This document shows positions 12,690 through 24,600 of a stretch of DNA of 64,000 nucleotides, one piece after another (the first letter of the stretch is position 1; every line of letters starts with the position of its first letter). The notes under the pieces are model-generated. The model saw nothing but the letters and a program-made list of their open reading frames with translations. It had not been told where the DNA came from and searched no databases. The position numbers and the translations under genes are program-made. The DNA is from Hymenoscyphus infarciens (taxonomy: Eukaryota > Ascomycota > Leotiomycetes > Helotiales > Helotiaceae). The DNA is taken from assembly GCA_001414345.1 (NCBI GenBank), contig LLCB01000003.1:372001-436000 (forward strand), read 5' to 3'.

Positions 12690-13412
12690 TATATTATTAT
12701 AATATCCCAGTAGTACGTATCTAAATACGCTATAATACGATCGTAATATCGTGATATTATATAGTATATCTTTTAATAACTTATAAGCGCTAAAACCTAC
12801 TTTTTCTTAAAATAAGGCTATTTACACTTTTTCTATATACTCTTTTATCACTTACTTATTAGACTAAAATAATTTTTATTTATCGATTTAGTTAATATTT
12901 GTCTATAATTAAAGAGTAAAACTTAGTAGAATTTAATATACTAGTTTATTATATTCTAGCTAGTAATCTAACGTTATTATCGTTGAATTAGTACTTAGTA
13001 TTAAGAGATTTCTAGACATGTTTTTATCTTATATAGACTACCTTTTTAATCTTATAATATTTAGGTTAATTTAAGAGCTATTTATATAATTCTTTTTTTG
13101 AAATACTTTATTTAAATAGATCTATACTTCTAGCTATTTAGCTATATATTTTTTATATTATACGTTATACTATATAAAGCTAAAATAAAAGGCTAAAAAG
13201 AAGTAGAGTAAAATCCGAGGTAAAAAGCTTAAATATTATAGCTTAGTAATACTATAATATTATTATAATATTAATTAAAATACTAATAATATAAAGAATA
13301 ATATTATTAGATATCGTAGTATTTAAATAATATAAATAGTATATATTAAAGTAGGTTTCTAATAATATATCGTAGTAGTAAAATACTATCGACTATACTA
13401 GGCTAGTCTTAT
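12632..13412. mobile_element. Small inverted-repeat element K inside the Mutator-like element
   Basis: The sequence at about 12632-12660 (ctggtctagtgtagtcgat) reappears inverted at about 13383-13412 (minus strand ctagcctagtatagtcgat), differing by transitions. The ~780 bp between is AT-rich with no coding signal. It coincides with the abrupt change from GC-normal to AT-rich DNA and truncates the 326-codon ORF. A clean TSD was not found, so the boundaries are approximate. Confidence 0.5.
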
Positions 13413-14719
13413 TAGAGTTCAAGGCCTAAAACCGAGAAATTCGACTTCGAAATCAACTTTAGTTCTAGTATCTCTAAGCCTCTTCTTATCGCTAGTAAAT
13501 TATTCCTAGTTAACGAATTTTACTTTATTAATTAGTCTATTTTTACTAAAACTATAGATATTAGAATTGACTTTTAGTACGCCGCTGTCTTAAATAGTTA
13601 AGACTTAAGTAATACTAATAATTCTTAGATAAATATATAAATAGTCTTCCGAGTCTTATTTATAGATCTTATCGAAGTAATCTAGTAATCTTATATCGTT
13701 AATTATAAGACAAAGTTTAAAATAGAGAAAGAGTTAGAGTAATATTCGATATTATACGATCTTAATAGTAATATATTATAATAGAGTAAAGAATAGAAAA
13801 GGCTCGATAATCTACTCTTATAAAGAGTAAGACTAAGTTAAGATTCGCTAGCTAGACTTTTATAGACTTAATAAGAGTAAATCCTTTAATAATACTCTAA
13901 TTACCTTCTACTTCTACTAGCTTAAATACGATATTTACTAATATAAACTAGCTATTACTAAACGGATTTACTTCTATAATAGTTTTTTCTATATAAAGTT
14001 AACTACTCTTGAAAACGTAATATAGAGCTTTAATTATAAAGTAGTTAAATAATAGTTTAATAAGAAGAACTCGCTCTCTAAGAACTATATTATTATTCTT
14101 ATATATAAGAATACGTATTAGTAGATTATAATAATCTATAATACTCTAAAACTTACTACTATAGCTACTCTAGCCTCTAATAGAAAAGGAAACTCTATAT
14201 AGAAACAGAAGAGAGCTAGCTTAGCTTATTATAACTTTAATCTAAAGAAACTAATAATTATAATAATAGACTTCTTAGATATAAAATATCTATAGATATT
14301 CGATAACCTATATAATTATCTATAATATAAGTATAAGTCGAAATATTCTAAAATAGTCTTACTTAAATCGCTATAGATAACTACTATTCTATACTAGAAT
14401 AATAGTTATAACTATAGTCTATTTTTACTATAGTATATCTAGTACTTTCTAGAAAGCCTCGACGAGTTTATTCTTAAAATTCTAAGTTAGTCTACTATTA
14501 AAATCGACTAGTTAAAGATATTAAATATATATAAATTAATTCGTAATATTTTATTAAGCTTTTAGAGAAGTAAAGAACTATTAGAATTTAAAGAATAATT
14601 TAGAAGAAGATAATTCAGCTAATATAGATTATATAGATCCACTGCTAGCTTTATAACTATATATTATAATAACTTAAGTAGATGTTTTTAGAGATATATC
14701 TTAGAATAGTATAAATATA
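13413..14719 (+). pseudogene. RIP-destroyed coding half of the Mutator-like element, unidentified
   Basis: Plus-strand reading shows long stretches that are open except for TAA/TAG codons, consistent with RIP of a former gene continuing beyond insertion K. Scattered readable pieces such as NSFFYIKLTTLENVI do not match a family I know; a transposase would be expected here. Treat it as a broken frame of unknown identity. Confidence 0.35.
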
Positions 14720-14826
14720 ACGTATTTTTAGATTAAAAACGCTCTAAGAAGCTTAAAGTTAGAAAGTGAAAACTCTATTATATATATAGAGAAAAGAGGT
14801 TATATAAGACTACTCTTTTTCTATAA
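14720..14826 (-). repeat. Right 107-bp terminal inverted repeat, RIPed
   Basis: On the minus strand it starts ttatagaaaaag and ends aaaaatacgt. Differences from the left TIR are nearly all G-to-A or C-to-T; the cacgtg core is lost. Confidence 0.88.
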
Positions 14827-15963
14827 TAGTTATTATACTAGTTATATATAACTTAGTATTTTAATATTATTCTTTATTTATAAATAAAAGGTCTTTTATT
14901 ATCTTTTTAAAGTTATTATTCTAGTCTCTCTTCTTTATAGTAGTAAGGCTTCTAAGCTAAAGTAATCTTCTTTTATAAGAAGTAAAATCTTTCTAGGTTT
15001 AATATCTTCTTAAGTATAGCTATACTTAAAAAGTAACTTTTAAATTCTAAAAAAGTTTCTTTTATATAATCTTTTTATTTTATCTAAAGAGACTAAAAGA
15101 CGTTCTAAGTATTCTTCTTTTTATAACTCGTTAAATAATAAGTATTAAAAAGTTTAATTATTTCTTTATAATTTTTAAATATTATCTTACTTATATTAGA
15201 CTTATATTAAAGCTTTAAGTAGTTCTAGATAAGTTTTATAGTTAACTCTTAAATAAGAGCTTAATAAGTTATAAGTGTCTAATAATAGTTAGTGTTTATA
15301 TAGAGTTTATTATATACTAATACTCTCTATTACTTATATATAAATAAAGTACTATTATTTAAAAGATTAAGTTTCTTTATAATCTTATTTTTAGTATATT
15401 ATAGAGTTTTTAAGATACTTTTAGATTATAAGTAGAGAGTAGATCTTTAAGATTATTATAAGATAAGAATATTAGAAATAGAGTTATATATCTAATAATA
15501 GTCTAATATAATAGAAGAGTATAAAAGAGGAGTTTAAATTAGTTAGTAGAGACTTAGACTTTAATTATTACTTAGTAGATATCTATTAACTTATTATACT
15601 AAGTCTACTAAGTATATAATTTAGTTATCTTACTATATAATCCTCTCTTCTTTTTCTTAATCTTTAGCTTTTATAACTTATATTATATTTTATATCTTAT
15701 TTATAGTTAAAAAGTCTTATTAGTCTTTTTAGCTTTTAAGAGCTATACTTTTATCTTTATTATTTTATAACTTTTTATTATTCTTAAGTATATAGATATA
15801 AGTTAAGAACCTTTTAATAAGTACTTAACTATTATAGTATAAGAGATAGATTATAGATTAGAAGCTTATAGCTAAGTCTAGTGAAATACGTGAAAGTAAT
15901 CTCTTATATAGTATAGTAATAAACGTCTAAAGAGTAAAGGCTAGTAGAAGCTAGGAATATATA

Positions 15964-17073
15964 CGGGAAACGCTATTCTATAACCAACGCTAGTATAGAT
16001 ACTATGTTAGCGTATAAAATTAGCGAAATTTCAATATATTCACTCTTACTAGAAAACAATCGCTACTATCTTCCTAAAAAGAACTAGTTCTATCTAAAAA
16101 AGTGAATTTATACTAAGAGGCTATAGATATATAAAATCGGTTAAAAAGAGTAAATAAAGCTCGTAATAATAATAAATTAATAAACTATATATAATCGAAT
16201 AAACTTTAATAAAGCGTCTAAAAGTTGATTTAAAAGCTTAAATCCGCGGACTTTTCTTAATCGTATACTAATTACCTAATCGGGCTAGCGCTTTCTCTTT
16301 ACGCCGCTCTTTCCTAGTATACTCTTCTACTACTTTTCGTAAAAGGTTATACTAAAGTCTCTAGTAATCTACTTATTAACTTCCGCTTATACCTCTACTT
16401 AAAAAGGTACTAGTATCTAATTCAACTACGTTCTATTAACCGGCATACTATAATTTATATTATTAGAAGTAAAGGCGTTAACTTAAGAGATTATATTAAT
16501 ATCGAAGTATTAGTATTAGATCGAGCGCTTATAAATAGGCGTATCTAGCTACTAATTTATAGGTAATCCGCTATTCACGTTTAATAGATAAAAGACTTGA
16601 ATTTATTCACTTTATTATATAAATTATACTTACTCTTAACGAGTAGGTATAGGAGAGTATCTCTCTTACTAGAGAGTTTAAGAGGCTAGCTCTCTAGTAA
16701 AAAGACAAGTATCTTATACTATTACTATTAGAACATGTCCGGAAGTTAGATAATACTCTAAGAAGGCAAAACTAAGGTTATTCCTACTTTTTAGAGAAGT
16801 CGATATTTTATATTTTTATTAGTTTAACTAGTTCAACTAGTTAAGTATATATATAAGTATTTTAGGAGTATTAGGCACTTTTAAGAGACTATTTAAGTTA
16901 TATCTATAGTTTCTAGACTATTAGTAATTAGAAATATAATAATATATATATATAATATAAAAGGGTTTTGAAATACTTCTAGAGTAAATAGGAGAATAAG
17001 AGAGTGAATCACGTAGTAGCGTACTTAGCAGGCTAGGGATCCCTGCTAGCGTTGGCTATAGAATAGCGTAACC
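15964..17073. mobile_element. Inverted-repeat element F (1.1 kb) inserted in the left repeat of G
   Basis: The ends are inverted: left acgctattctataaccaacg, right (minus strand) acgctattctatagccaacg, with weaker similarity extending further in (cactctt motifs near 16040 and 17000). It is flanked by tatata on both sides where the intact copy of G's repeat has a single tatatata, so the TSD is TA or a longer AT run. No ORF is present; it is probably a non-autonomous DNA transposon. Confidence 0.65.
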
Positions 17074-17169
17074 TATATATACAGGTCCACTAGTGTGGTC
17101 ACGTGTTCTTCTCGCAAAATGCTCGTCTAAAAGAAAGGTCGGCTTCGAAAGAAAGAGATAAAAGAAAGA

Positions 17170-17370
17170 AATAAATAAGGCTATAACTCGTCTTCTAGTT
17201 CTTAAGTAAGCTTTCTCTAAGTTATAGCTAGCTTTAGAGGTCGTATACTCTAGCTAGCGTCTATATAGCTACGTCTTATTAAGCTATAATATTACTCGAC
17301 TTCTAGCTATAAGTAAGCTTCTCTCTAAGTTATAGCTAGCTTTAGAGGTCGTATACTCTAGCTAGTGTTA
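17170..17370. repeat. Tandem duplication, period 108 bp, in element G
   Basis: The block ctctaagttatagctagc through gtatactctagctag occurs starting near 17214 and again near 17322. The second copy is followed by gtg instead of gcg. Confidence 0.8.
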
Positions 17371-17639
17371 TATATAATAGTATTCCTTCTCTTTCTCTCT
17401 TTTAAGATACTTAAGAGCGCTTTAAATCGTACGTAATACTAGTGTATATTCCTAGCCTATACTACGTCTTAGAGAGGTATATTAATATAAGAAATAAGAA
17501 TTTAATAAGATATTATAAGACGTATAGTTAGTAGACGTATAAAATCATCGAGACAGCTATTACTATAGTAATATAAGAAATACTAAAAGAGAAGAGGAGA
17601 TAAAACCGAGTCTTAGAAGTCGATATTAGAGCAGAGGCG

Positions 17640-17945
17640 TAAGAATCAAGAACTTAGAACTTAAGAGATTAAAGAGAGATTACTTAGAAGATCGAAGAGT
17701 ATATATATATAAAGTTACTTAAAAGATCGAAGAGAGGTTACTTAGAAGATCGAAGAGTATATATATATTAAGAGATTAAAGAGAGTATATATATAGAGTA
17801 GAAAGAGCGTAAAAGAAGAGAGATTACTTAAAAGATCGAAGAGAGGTTACTTAGAAGATCGAAGAGTATATATATATTAAGAGATCGAAGAGAGGTTACT
17901 TGAAAGATTAAAGAGAGTATATATATAGAGCGGAAAGAGCGTAAG
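17640..17945. repeat. Degenerate tandem array in element G
   Basis: Units built from gttacttagaagatcgaaga and gtatatatatat alternate about seven times in ~300 bp, with a composite longer unit (ending gaaagagcgtaa) present twice, near 17810 and 17940. Confidence 0.75.
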
Positions 17946-18794
17946 AGAGGTGTTCTTTGTCTTTCTTACTAACCTACTAGAGAGCTAGGAGACGGTTATA
18001 CTTATTACTAGACAGCGTACGTACTAATAGCTAGATTCCGATTAAGTATTCGAATTATAAGATTAGGAAGCGGATAAGAGAGAGAGAGAACGAGAGAGAG
18101 AGAGAATAATATAGTTAGTAGAAGCGGTTTTAGTAAGCGAGGTCGATTTAGAGAGGTTACTAGATTTTAGAGTATTACTACTATATAGTATAAAAGATAG
18201 ATTATAGATTAGAAGCTTATAGCTAAGCCTAGTGAAATACGTGAAAGTAATCTCTTATATAGTATAGTAATAAACGTCTAAAGAGTAAAGGCTAGTAGAA
18301 GCTAGGAATATATATAGGTCTACTAGTATAGTCACGTGTCCTTTCTATAATAACTATCTTCTCTAATAAAGAGCTCTATACTAGGAAGTAAAGCTTAGAA
18401 GAGACTTAGAGTCGCTCTTAGTTCTAATATATTAAAATATTAATTAGAAGAGAGTAAAGAGATTAATTTAAAAGTCTTCTAATAACTATAATATATTAAC
18501 TATCTTAATTATATATACTAGTCTCTATACTAAGAGAGTTATTAAAATTCTTAAGAATACTTAGTATATTCTACTCTCTTAATAGATAAGATACGATTCT
18601 TATTAGCTATTTAGATAGATACTAAACTCTAGTATTACTAGCTATCTAGAAGATCTCTAGAATCCTAGCTATTTAAGAATATTATTATTATAGTTTAAAT
18701 CTAAACTAAATTAAATTTAAAATAAAAAGTAATAATAAGTTTAAAGAAGAGATTATTAAAGCTATTTTTAATAAAGAAGAGTTTTTCCTTTTTA

Positions 18795-19200
18795 TATAAT
18801 AGTATAAAATATATACTATTACTAAAGAGGTATATAAAAGTATATTTAAGATAGAATAATATATATAAATACTAAGCTCTAGTATAGAAGAAAAGGAAAA
18901 ACTATCTCTCTTTTATATTAAATATAAGTATCTAAATATAAAAGATTAGATACTACTAAGGTTTAATAATAATAATAACTAAGCTCTATCTAATATAGCT
19001 AATACTAAATAATAAGAGCTAAAAAGCTAAATATATAATATCTAAACCTTAATCTCTTCTATATATAAATATTATATCTTCGATACCTTTAGTTATATAA
19101 GTATTAGTTATTTATAATCTCGGCCTAGAGGTATTAGTAGTAGCTTAGAGATATTAGCAGTTTTACGAATACTAGTAATTTAGAATAGTATACTATTATA
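18795..19200 (-). repeat. 5' LTR of element B
   Basis: 406 bp, from tataatagta to gtatactattata. It is similar over its whole length to D's LTRs but ~90 bp shorter. Right flank atctt would be the TSD; the left partner is outside the window. Confidence 0.75.
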
Positions 19201-20480
19201 ATCTTTACTTTCTAAACTATTAAGATAAGTAAAACTACTATATAAGCTTACTAACGTCCTCTCTTAGACAATAGCGTAACGCGTAAAGAGAACTCTACTA
19301 TACTCCTTAGTTAAGATAGAATTAATATATTATCTTATAAGTCTCTTATAATTAGAATAAGATCGAGTTAGTAGAAATAGTATCTCTTCAGTTATTCTTA
19401 TACCCCACGTATAGACGCGTTTAGTAGTCCAGTTTAAAACTACTCTTATTTAAGATAGTTTTAGACTAAAATCTAGATAGCTTTGAACTACGATGCTACT
19501 AAGCTAGTTTAGAAGTGCTAAGATATTAAAATCTAAATTAAAGCTCTTTCTACCTCTTTCTAATATAGCTAATTACTACTATAAATAGATATATTACACT
19601 GCTTATACTAGCTCTTAGTTTGACGTATATAAAATAGGCGCGCCGCGTACTTAAGAGGCCTTCTCTTTAAGAGGCCTTCTCTTTGAGAGGACTTTTTTAG
19701 TAGCTTTTAAGACTCTTTTAGTAGACTTTTTCGTCCTAGCTTATTAGCATTAGCCTTACGCTATCCTAGAGAAGGCATATTAATTAAAAAGAAGAATAAA
19801 AGAGTATAAAAGTGGCGGTAGAAGTGGTAGAAGTAGTAGAAGTAGATAAGAGCTATATAGGTCTATATAACGAATAGATAAATAAAATATTAATTATTTA
19901 TTATAAATATTAAATAAATATATAGTATTTAAGCGATTATTCGAGTAATAAGAGCTTAAATAAATATATTACGAATAGTTTTTATTTATTAAGCTTAATA
20001 TCCGCTCTCTAGGTCTTAGTATAGAGAGTTCGTATAAGTTGAATTTTACTCTCTTTTTATATATATATTTAAATATAACTAAACTATAAATTCACTTACT
20101 TTTAATTTTTATTAATAGATTACTATCGTCTCTACTCTTTATCACTTATATTATATGAAATAGAGTATTATATCCCCACTTTCTAAAACATTATACACGT
20201 GACCTTTAAGCTAAGGTTTCAAAAGAGTCGAAAGGCTCTACTCTTTTCACCTTATTTAATAATTTATCCACTTTTTAGCCTAGAAACGCCTTAGCGTAGC
20301 CTAATCGAGATGACGAAAGCGACTAAAGCGGATAATTTCAAGAGATTTTTATATATATTTAGATAAATAGGAAACTATACTAAAAGAGTAGAGAATATAG
20401 AATATTTATGAATAAACGACTGCTATTTACACCCTAAACGCTCCTTATTCTTGAATAATTCGAAGAGTATTTTATCCGTA
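19201..20480. other. Partly RIPed AT-rich flank, no gene
   Basis: No frame longer than expected by chance is present. It contains a three-fold direct repeat of about 16 bp (agaggccttctcttt, 19652-19695) and a gtagaa-type run (19812-19845). It also contains a GGTCACGTG (minus strand, around 20205), a 9-mer that recurs at transposon ends in this window. It may be one or more old unclassified elements. Confidence 0.5.
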
Positions 20481-21639
20481 GAAAATCGTGAATATTCTGA
20501 ATATATTCGGAGCTTTTATTCGTTGTATAGACCTAGAGCTGTATTATAGGCTAACTTGCGCTGAAATGATCATTTTTTTAGTAGGGCTTTTTAAACATAA
20601 GATCATAGGTAAATCATCGTTGAATTTCAGCATTATTATATACTTTGGTAGGGTTTAAAGAATAAGATAATGATTTAAATATTTAGTCGCGTCAGGGCTA
20701 GAAATATGAGGTTGGAACCGCGTTCTACTAAATCACGTGGGGTGTAAGAATAACTGAAGGGATAATTATTCCAGGAAAGAAAAAATAAATCCGAGATAGA
20801 ATTCTTAGACTTATTTTCGAGGCAGATTTATTTTCGAAGGTAGATAGTTGTTGTAACGCGAGGGCTGAATGTGGCGGAGCTGAGTGGTTTAGCGTGTTGT
20901 CAGAAGCTTGTAGCTCCAGCGCTGCCCGTACCTGGTAAAGCACTGGACTTGGCTCTACGGTGACGAATTTTTTTCGTTATTTGCACCTCTTAAAAACGAC
21001 TGACTTTTCTTAACAGCCACAGAATCAAAAAAACAGAGACTTTATAAAACTATTAAACAGTCATTTTGGAGTCAATCTGTATTTTTTATATATGATTCTG
21101 AAGTCTGTGGATTGTTCAAGCTGTGTTTCAGTACGGTGTATACGGATTACAGAGTTTAGTACCTGAGCCAGCCACCAGTATCAAGTAATTAACGCTAAGA
21201 AAACAACGAGTCTAATTAGATAAGACAAAGAGAAGACAACGATGTAAAATTTCAAATGGTTTATGCATCATTATATCTACCTACCACCCAATCTACATAC
21301 CCCAGCCCTCTCCACTCCTAACCTCCCACTCCTTCCCTCCCTTTCTCCAACCCAAATCCCGCAAACGAATCGCGGGGGAAGAAAGAAGAAAAATTGCGCA
21401 TAAACAAGGCCCCATCATCAGATCCCAAAAGTTCTATGTCCTCGCAGCCAAGATATATAGGTATGTAGGTATGGTGGGAGCTAAGCTTTACCACCAGTGT
21501 ATGCACGCTCGCATTTTCATCTTCAAACAAAAGAAAAAAGCCCCTCAAATTTTCAGGGGGACTAAATAAGACGACGCCCAACCCAATCAAAAAACTCCAT
21601 CGCCCAATGCTAATGCATAGTAAACTGAATCCATCCTTA
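20481..21639. other. GC-normal 3' flank of HMG-CoA reductase
   Basis: Composition returns to normal here. The reading frames in it are short and unlike proteins. The part adjacent to the reductase stop codon (about 21250-21639) is presumably its 3' UTR. Confidence 0.5.
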
Positions 21640-24600
21640 CTACCTCGCAGCTCGAAGAACGGCTGCTTGTGACATAGCCAGGCTTGATGCGGCGGATGTA
21701 AGTGGATTCTGGGCTCCAGTGGGAGCCGGCGTGTTGCTTCGGGTGACTGGTGCACTTCGGTTGTGGGCCATATGACTTCGGACGAGATGACCAGCTGCCA
21801 AAGCACTACATAATGAGAGTTCACCGGCTAACACACCAGCAGCGACGATACGTGCAAGTTTGCGTGCATTGTCACCTGGATTCGTTGGGTGGGAGCCTCG
21901 GACACCAAGTAAGTCGAGCATGGCGCTTTGTGGTTCAAGGATTGTGCCACCTCCGATGGTACCGACCTCAATAGAAGGCATGGAAACGCTGATTTGGAGA
22001 TTTCCGCGCAAGCTGGCGAATATGTTAGCAAGGGGCCTATGAGAGACTAGGGTTGATGAAACTTACTTCTTCATGAGTGTGATACAGTTACTGCTCTCAA
22101 CATTTTGTGCGGGATCTTGACCAGTTGCTAAGAAAATTGCAGTAACGATGTTGGCAGCTTGGGCGTTGAAACCACCAATACTTCCCGCCATGGCACTGCC
22201 AACAAGATTCTTGGCGATGTTCAGCTCAACCATGGCGTCGACATCAGTCTTGAGCACCTTTCGGACAACGTCTCCAGGAATGATGGCTTCGGCCACAATA
22301 CTCTTTCCACGTCCGTCAATCCAGTTGATAGCAGCAGGTTTCTTGTCGGTACAGAAGTTACCAGAGACTGAAATGATATCCATGTCATCGAATCCACTGT
22401 CAGCCATGACGCTTAAAGCAAACTCGACACCTTTAGAGATCATGTTCATTCCCATGGCATCACCAGTGGTTGTCTTGAAACGAGGATAGAGATAAGTTCC
22501 GGCAAGTGCAGTCTTGATTGATTGCAATCGAGCGAATCTGCTGGTAGAGTTGAATGCTTTGGTCATGGTAGCTTGGCCCACTTCGGAGTCGATCCAGTTT
22601 TTGGCTGCACCAGCTCTTTCCAAGGTCTCAAAGGCAACACATGGACCACGAGTCATTCCATCGCCAGTAACAACAGTAATTGCGCCGCCACCAGAGTTGA
22701 TGGCTTTGCAACCACGGCTTACACTAGCTACAAGAACACCTTCGGTAGTGGCCATTGGCAAGAAGAAACTTTGACCGTCAATCACAATAGGACCAGCGAC
22801 ACCAAGGGGCAACGGCATGTAACCGATGACATTTTCGCAACAGGCTCCCAACACACGGTCGTAATCGTAGTGTTCGTATGGAAGTTTGGAGGATTCCAAA
22901 AGGCTGGTGGTCTCGGCGGTGGCAGCAGTTCGTGAGATGATTGCTCTTCTGATCTTGACAGCTCTGGTGCAATCCTTGAGTTTCCTTTCGAGTGAGTAAC
23001 CAGGAATTTTGCCCTGCATAGATAGTTCAATGACTTCCTTGTCGGAGAGTTCAGTGTGTCGGTTTTCCTGGACCATCTGTTCCATTTGAGCTTGAGTTCG
23101 GCGCATTACTTGGGAATCAGATGGAGCTTGGGGTCTTCGCATGGTGAGAACTTCGTCTTCATCGTCCGTTGTTGCAGGTGTAGGAGGGGTAGCTTGAGCA
23201 AGAGTATTTGCATCTGGGTCGATAGCAGGGAGCTTCAAGGTTTGGACAGAGGCAGAGTTGTTGAACTTCTCAGCCTGATCAAGCTCTTTAGCATCAACTG
23301 CATGGTGTGGTGGCATTTGAAGAGGCTCTTTGATACTCCATCGTGCTGCATTGAAGAGATACCCATTGAGAATAACACTCAATGCGAGGGCGACAACAAT
23401 CCATTTTGACAATATAGGATCCTCCAAACTCTTGAGAATACCGTCCACAACACGGCCACCCATACCATAGTCACCAAGTTCCCCATCTTGATCATAAAGA
23501 GAACGCCCCTTGCTTCCCTTTGACGGAATGGCGTAGTGTACAGAAGGGTATTCGAGCTCATACTTGATTGGTGTAAGAATAGTGACGATTGTGGACTTAT
23601 CGTGGGACTTTGCTGAATCGAAAATGGAGACTAGACCGTTTGAAGCAACCTTAAAAGGATCCATAGGAGGCGAGGTGAGAACACTTGGAAGCCCGTTTCC
23701 AGTAAGCCCGGTGACAGGTGCGGCATTGGAGTTTTTGGATCCTCGGAAGGGAATGGTACAGATGTTGAGAATGTTAATGACAAGGAAACCTCCAACCATC
23801 AAGAACTTGAATTTGGGAATACTGCTGTCTCGAATTTTGCGACCAAAGATGGTGGTCTCGCGGTTTCCAGAGGCGTCGTCGGCTTTTGGCCAATCATCAC
23901 TTTGTGCAACATTTTCAGCGACTCGTCTGTTGACTCCGTCGTCCTCCAAGGCTTGACGGAGTGCCACATGGCGCTTGATGCGGTTGATTTCAAGTTTGAT
24001 GTTCAAGATTGCCGTGTAGAAAGTAAACAAAAGGAGGCAGTCGAAGAAGAGAATCCATGCAGCCAGGAAGCAGAATTGTTGAAGTCCACCTTGAACACCT
24101 GATGCAGCGCCAGCCACCAAAATGCAGATCTCGATTGCGTAATCTCTGACAATTTCATAACCCTTCTCTCCAATTGCCACCTGCACAGCGTACCCAATTG
24201 AGGTGGGAGACATGCCATCTCGTGGTTCAGGCTTCCTTGCCTTGTCTTGTGCCTGAGGTCTACGGGTTTCCAATGATGCAGATAACACAGCCTTGGTGAG
24301 AACAATCGATTTTTCGAATCCAATCGTGACAACCAAAAATGGCAGACCTTCCGAGAGGAGAATCATGTTCATTGGTACTCCCAGCCAATTGGTAACAATT
24401 AAGCCGAAGAGGAAGGAGAAGACCGAGGAGAAAAGGGTTGTCGCAAATAGCCAGAAGTTTGAACCCATACGGCGCATGGAAACAAATAGCGACACGAACG
24501 TCAAGTGCATCGAAATGTAGCCCAAAACCATGATGATAATATCCAGAGTTTCGGCATTTTTAAGGAGATCCACAAAGGCTGTCCACGCGTTGGCAACCCA

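Larger units (their letters stand above)
10999..14826. mobile_element. Mutator-like (MULE) DNA transposon, half RIP-spared
   Basis: The two ends, 10999-11105 and 14720-14826, are 107-bp terminal inverted repeats that align without gaps and differ mainly by transitions. Directly outside them lies a perfect 9-bp duplication, tagttatta (10990-10998 and 14827-14835). Element D has the empty site at 34971-34979 (cacttatta), with matching flanks on both sides. Long TIRs plus a 9-bp TSD are typical of Mutator-like elements (fungal example: Hop of Fusarium oxysporum). Composition is two-faced: from the first base of the left TIR to about 12630 it is GC-normal, while the rest is strongly RIPed. No transposase domain could be recognised, so the family label rests on architecture. 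Confidence 0.8.
15833..18350. mobile_element. Terminal-direct-repeat element G, non-coding
   Basis: A 166-bp sequence stands at both ends. The right copy is 18184-18349. The left copy is 15833-15963 continued at 17074-17116, because element F is inserted in it; 131 plus 43 minus an 8-bp AT duplication gives 166. The left copy ends ggtcacgtgttcttctcgca, so the CA end is preserved where the right copy has been RIPed to ta. A 7-bp repeat taactat flanks the whole at 15826-15832 and 18351-18357, and element D carries the uninterrupted site near 35950. The ~1.07-kb interior has tandem repeats and no coding potential. It resembles a TRIM-type LTR element; no clear polypurine tract is visible and orientation is unknown. 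Confidence 0.7.
440..19200 (-). mobile_element. Ty3/Gypsy element B, RIP-degraded host of several nested insertions
   Basis: B is the framework of the first 19 kb. It aligns piecewise with element D: 440 matches D near 30210, and the match continues collinearly to the 5' LTR at 18795-19200, apart from inserted blocks at 1512-7311 (C), 10999-14826 (Mutator-like) and 15833-18350 (G). Translating the minus strand near 9090-9540 gives a recognisable Gypsy reverse transcriptase with the catalytic YxDD box decayed to YLNN. Stop codons are almost all TAA/TAG, as expected from CpA to TpA change. The 3' end (the equivalent of D 28792-30209) is missing here, probably displaced to the left by insertion of A. 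No functional product is possible. Confidence 0.8.

Noticed and set aside
20728..20943. Minus-strand 71-codon frame
   Set aside because: No domain, no splice signals, composition unlike a protein; likely chance.
20870..20975. tRNA-like stretch with a ctgagtggtttagcg box and a later T run
   Set aside because: No matching B box (GGTTCGA type), and the acceptor and anticodon stems do not pair.
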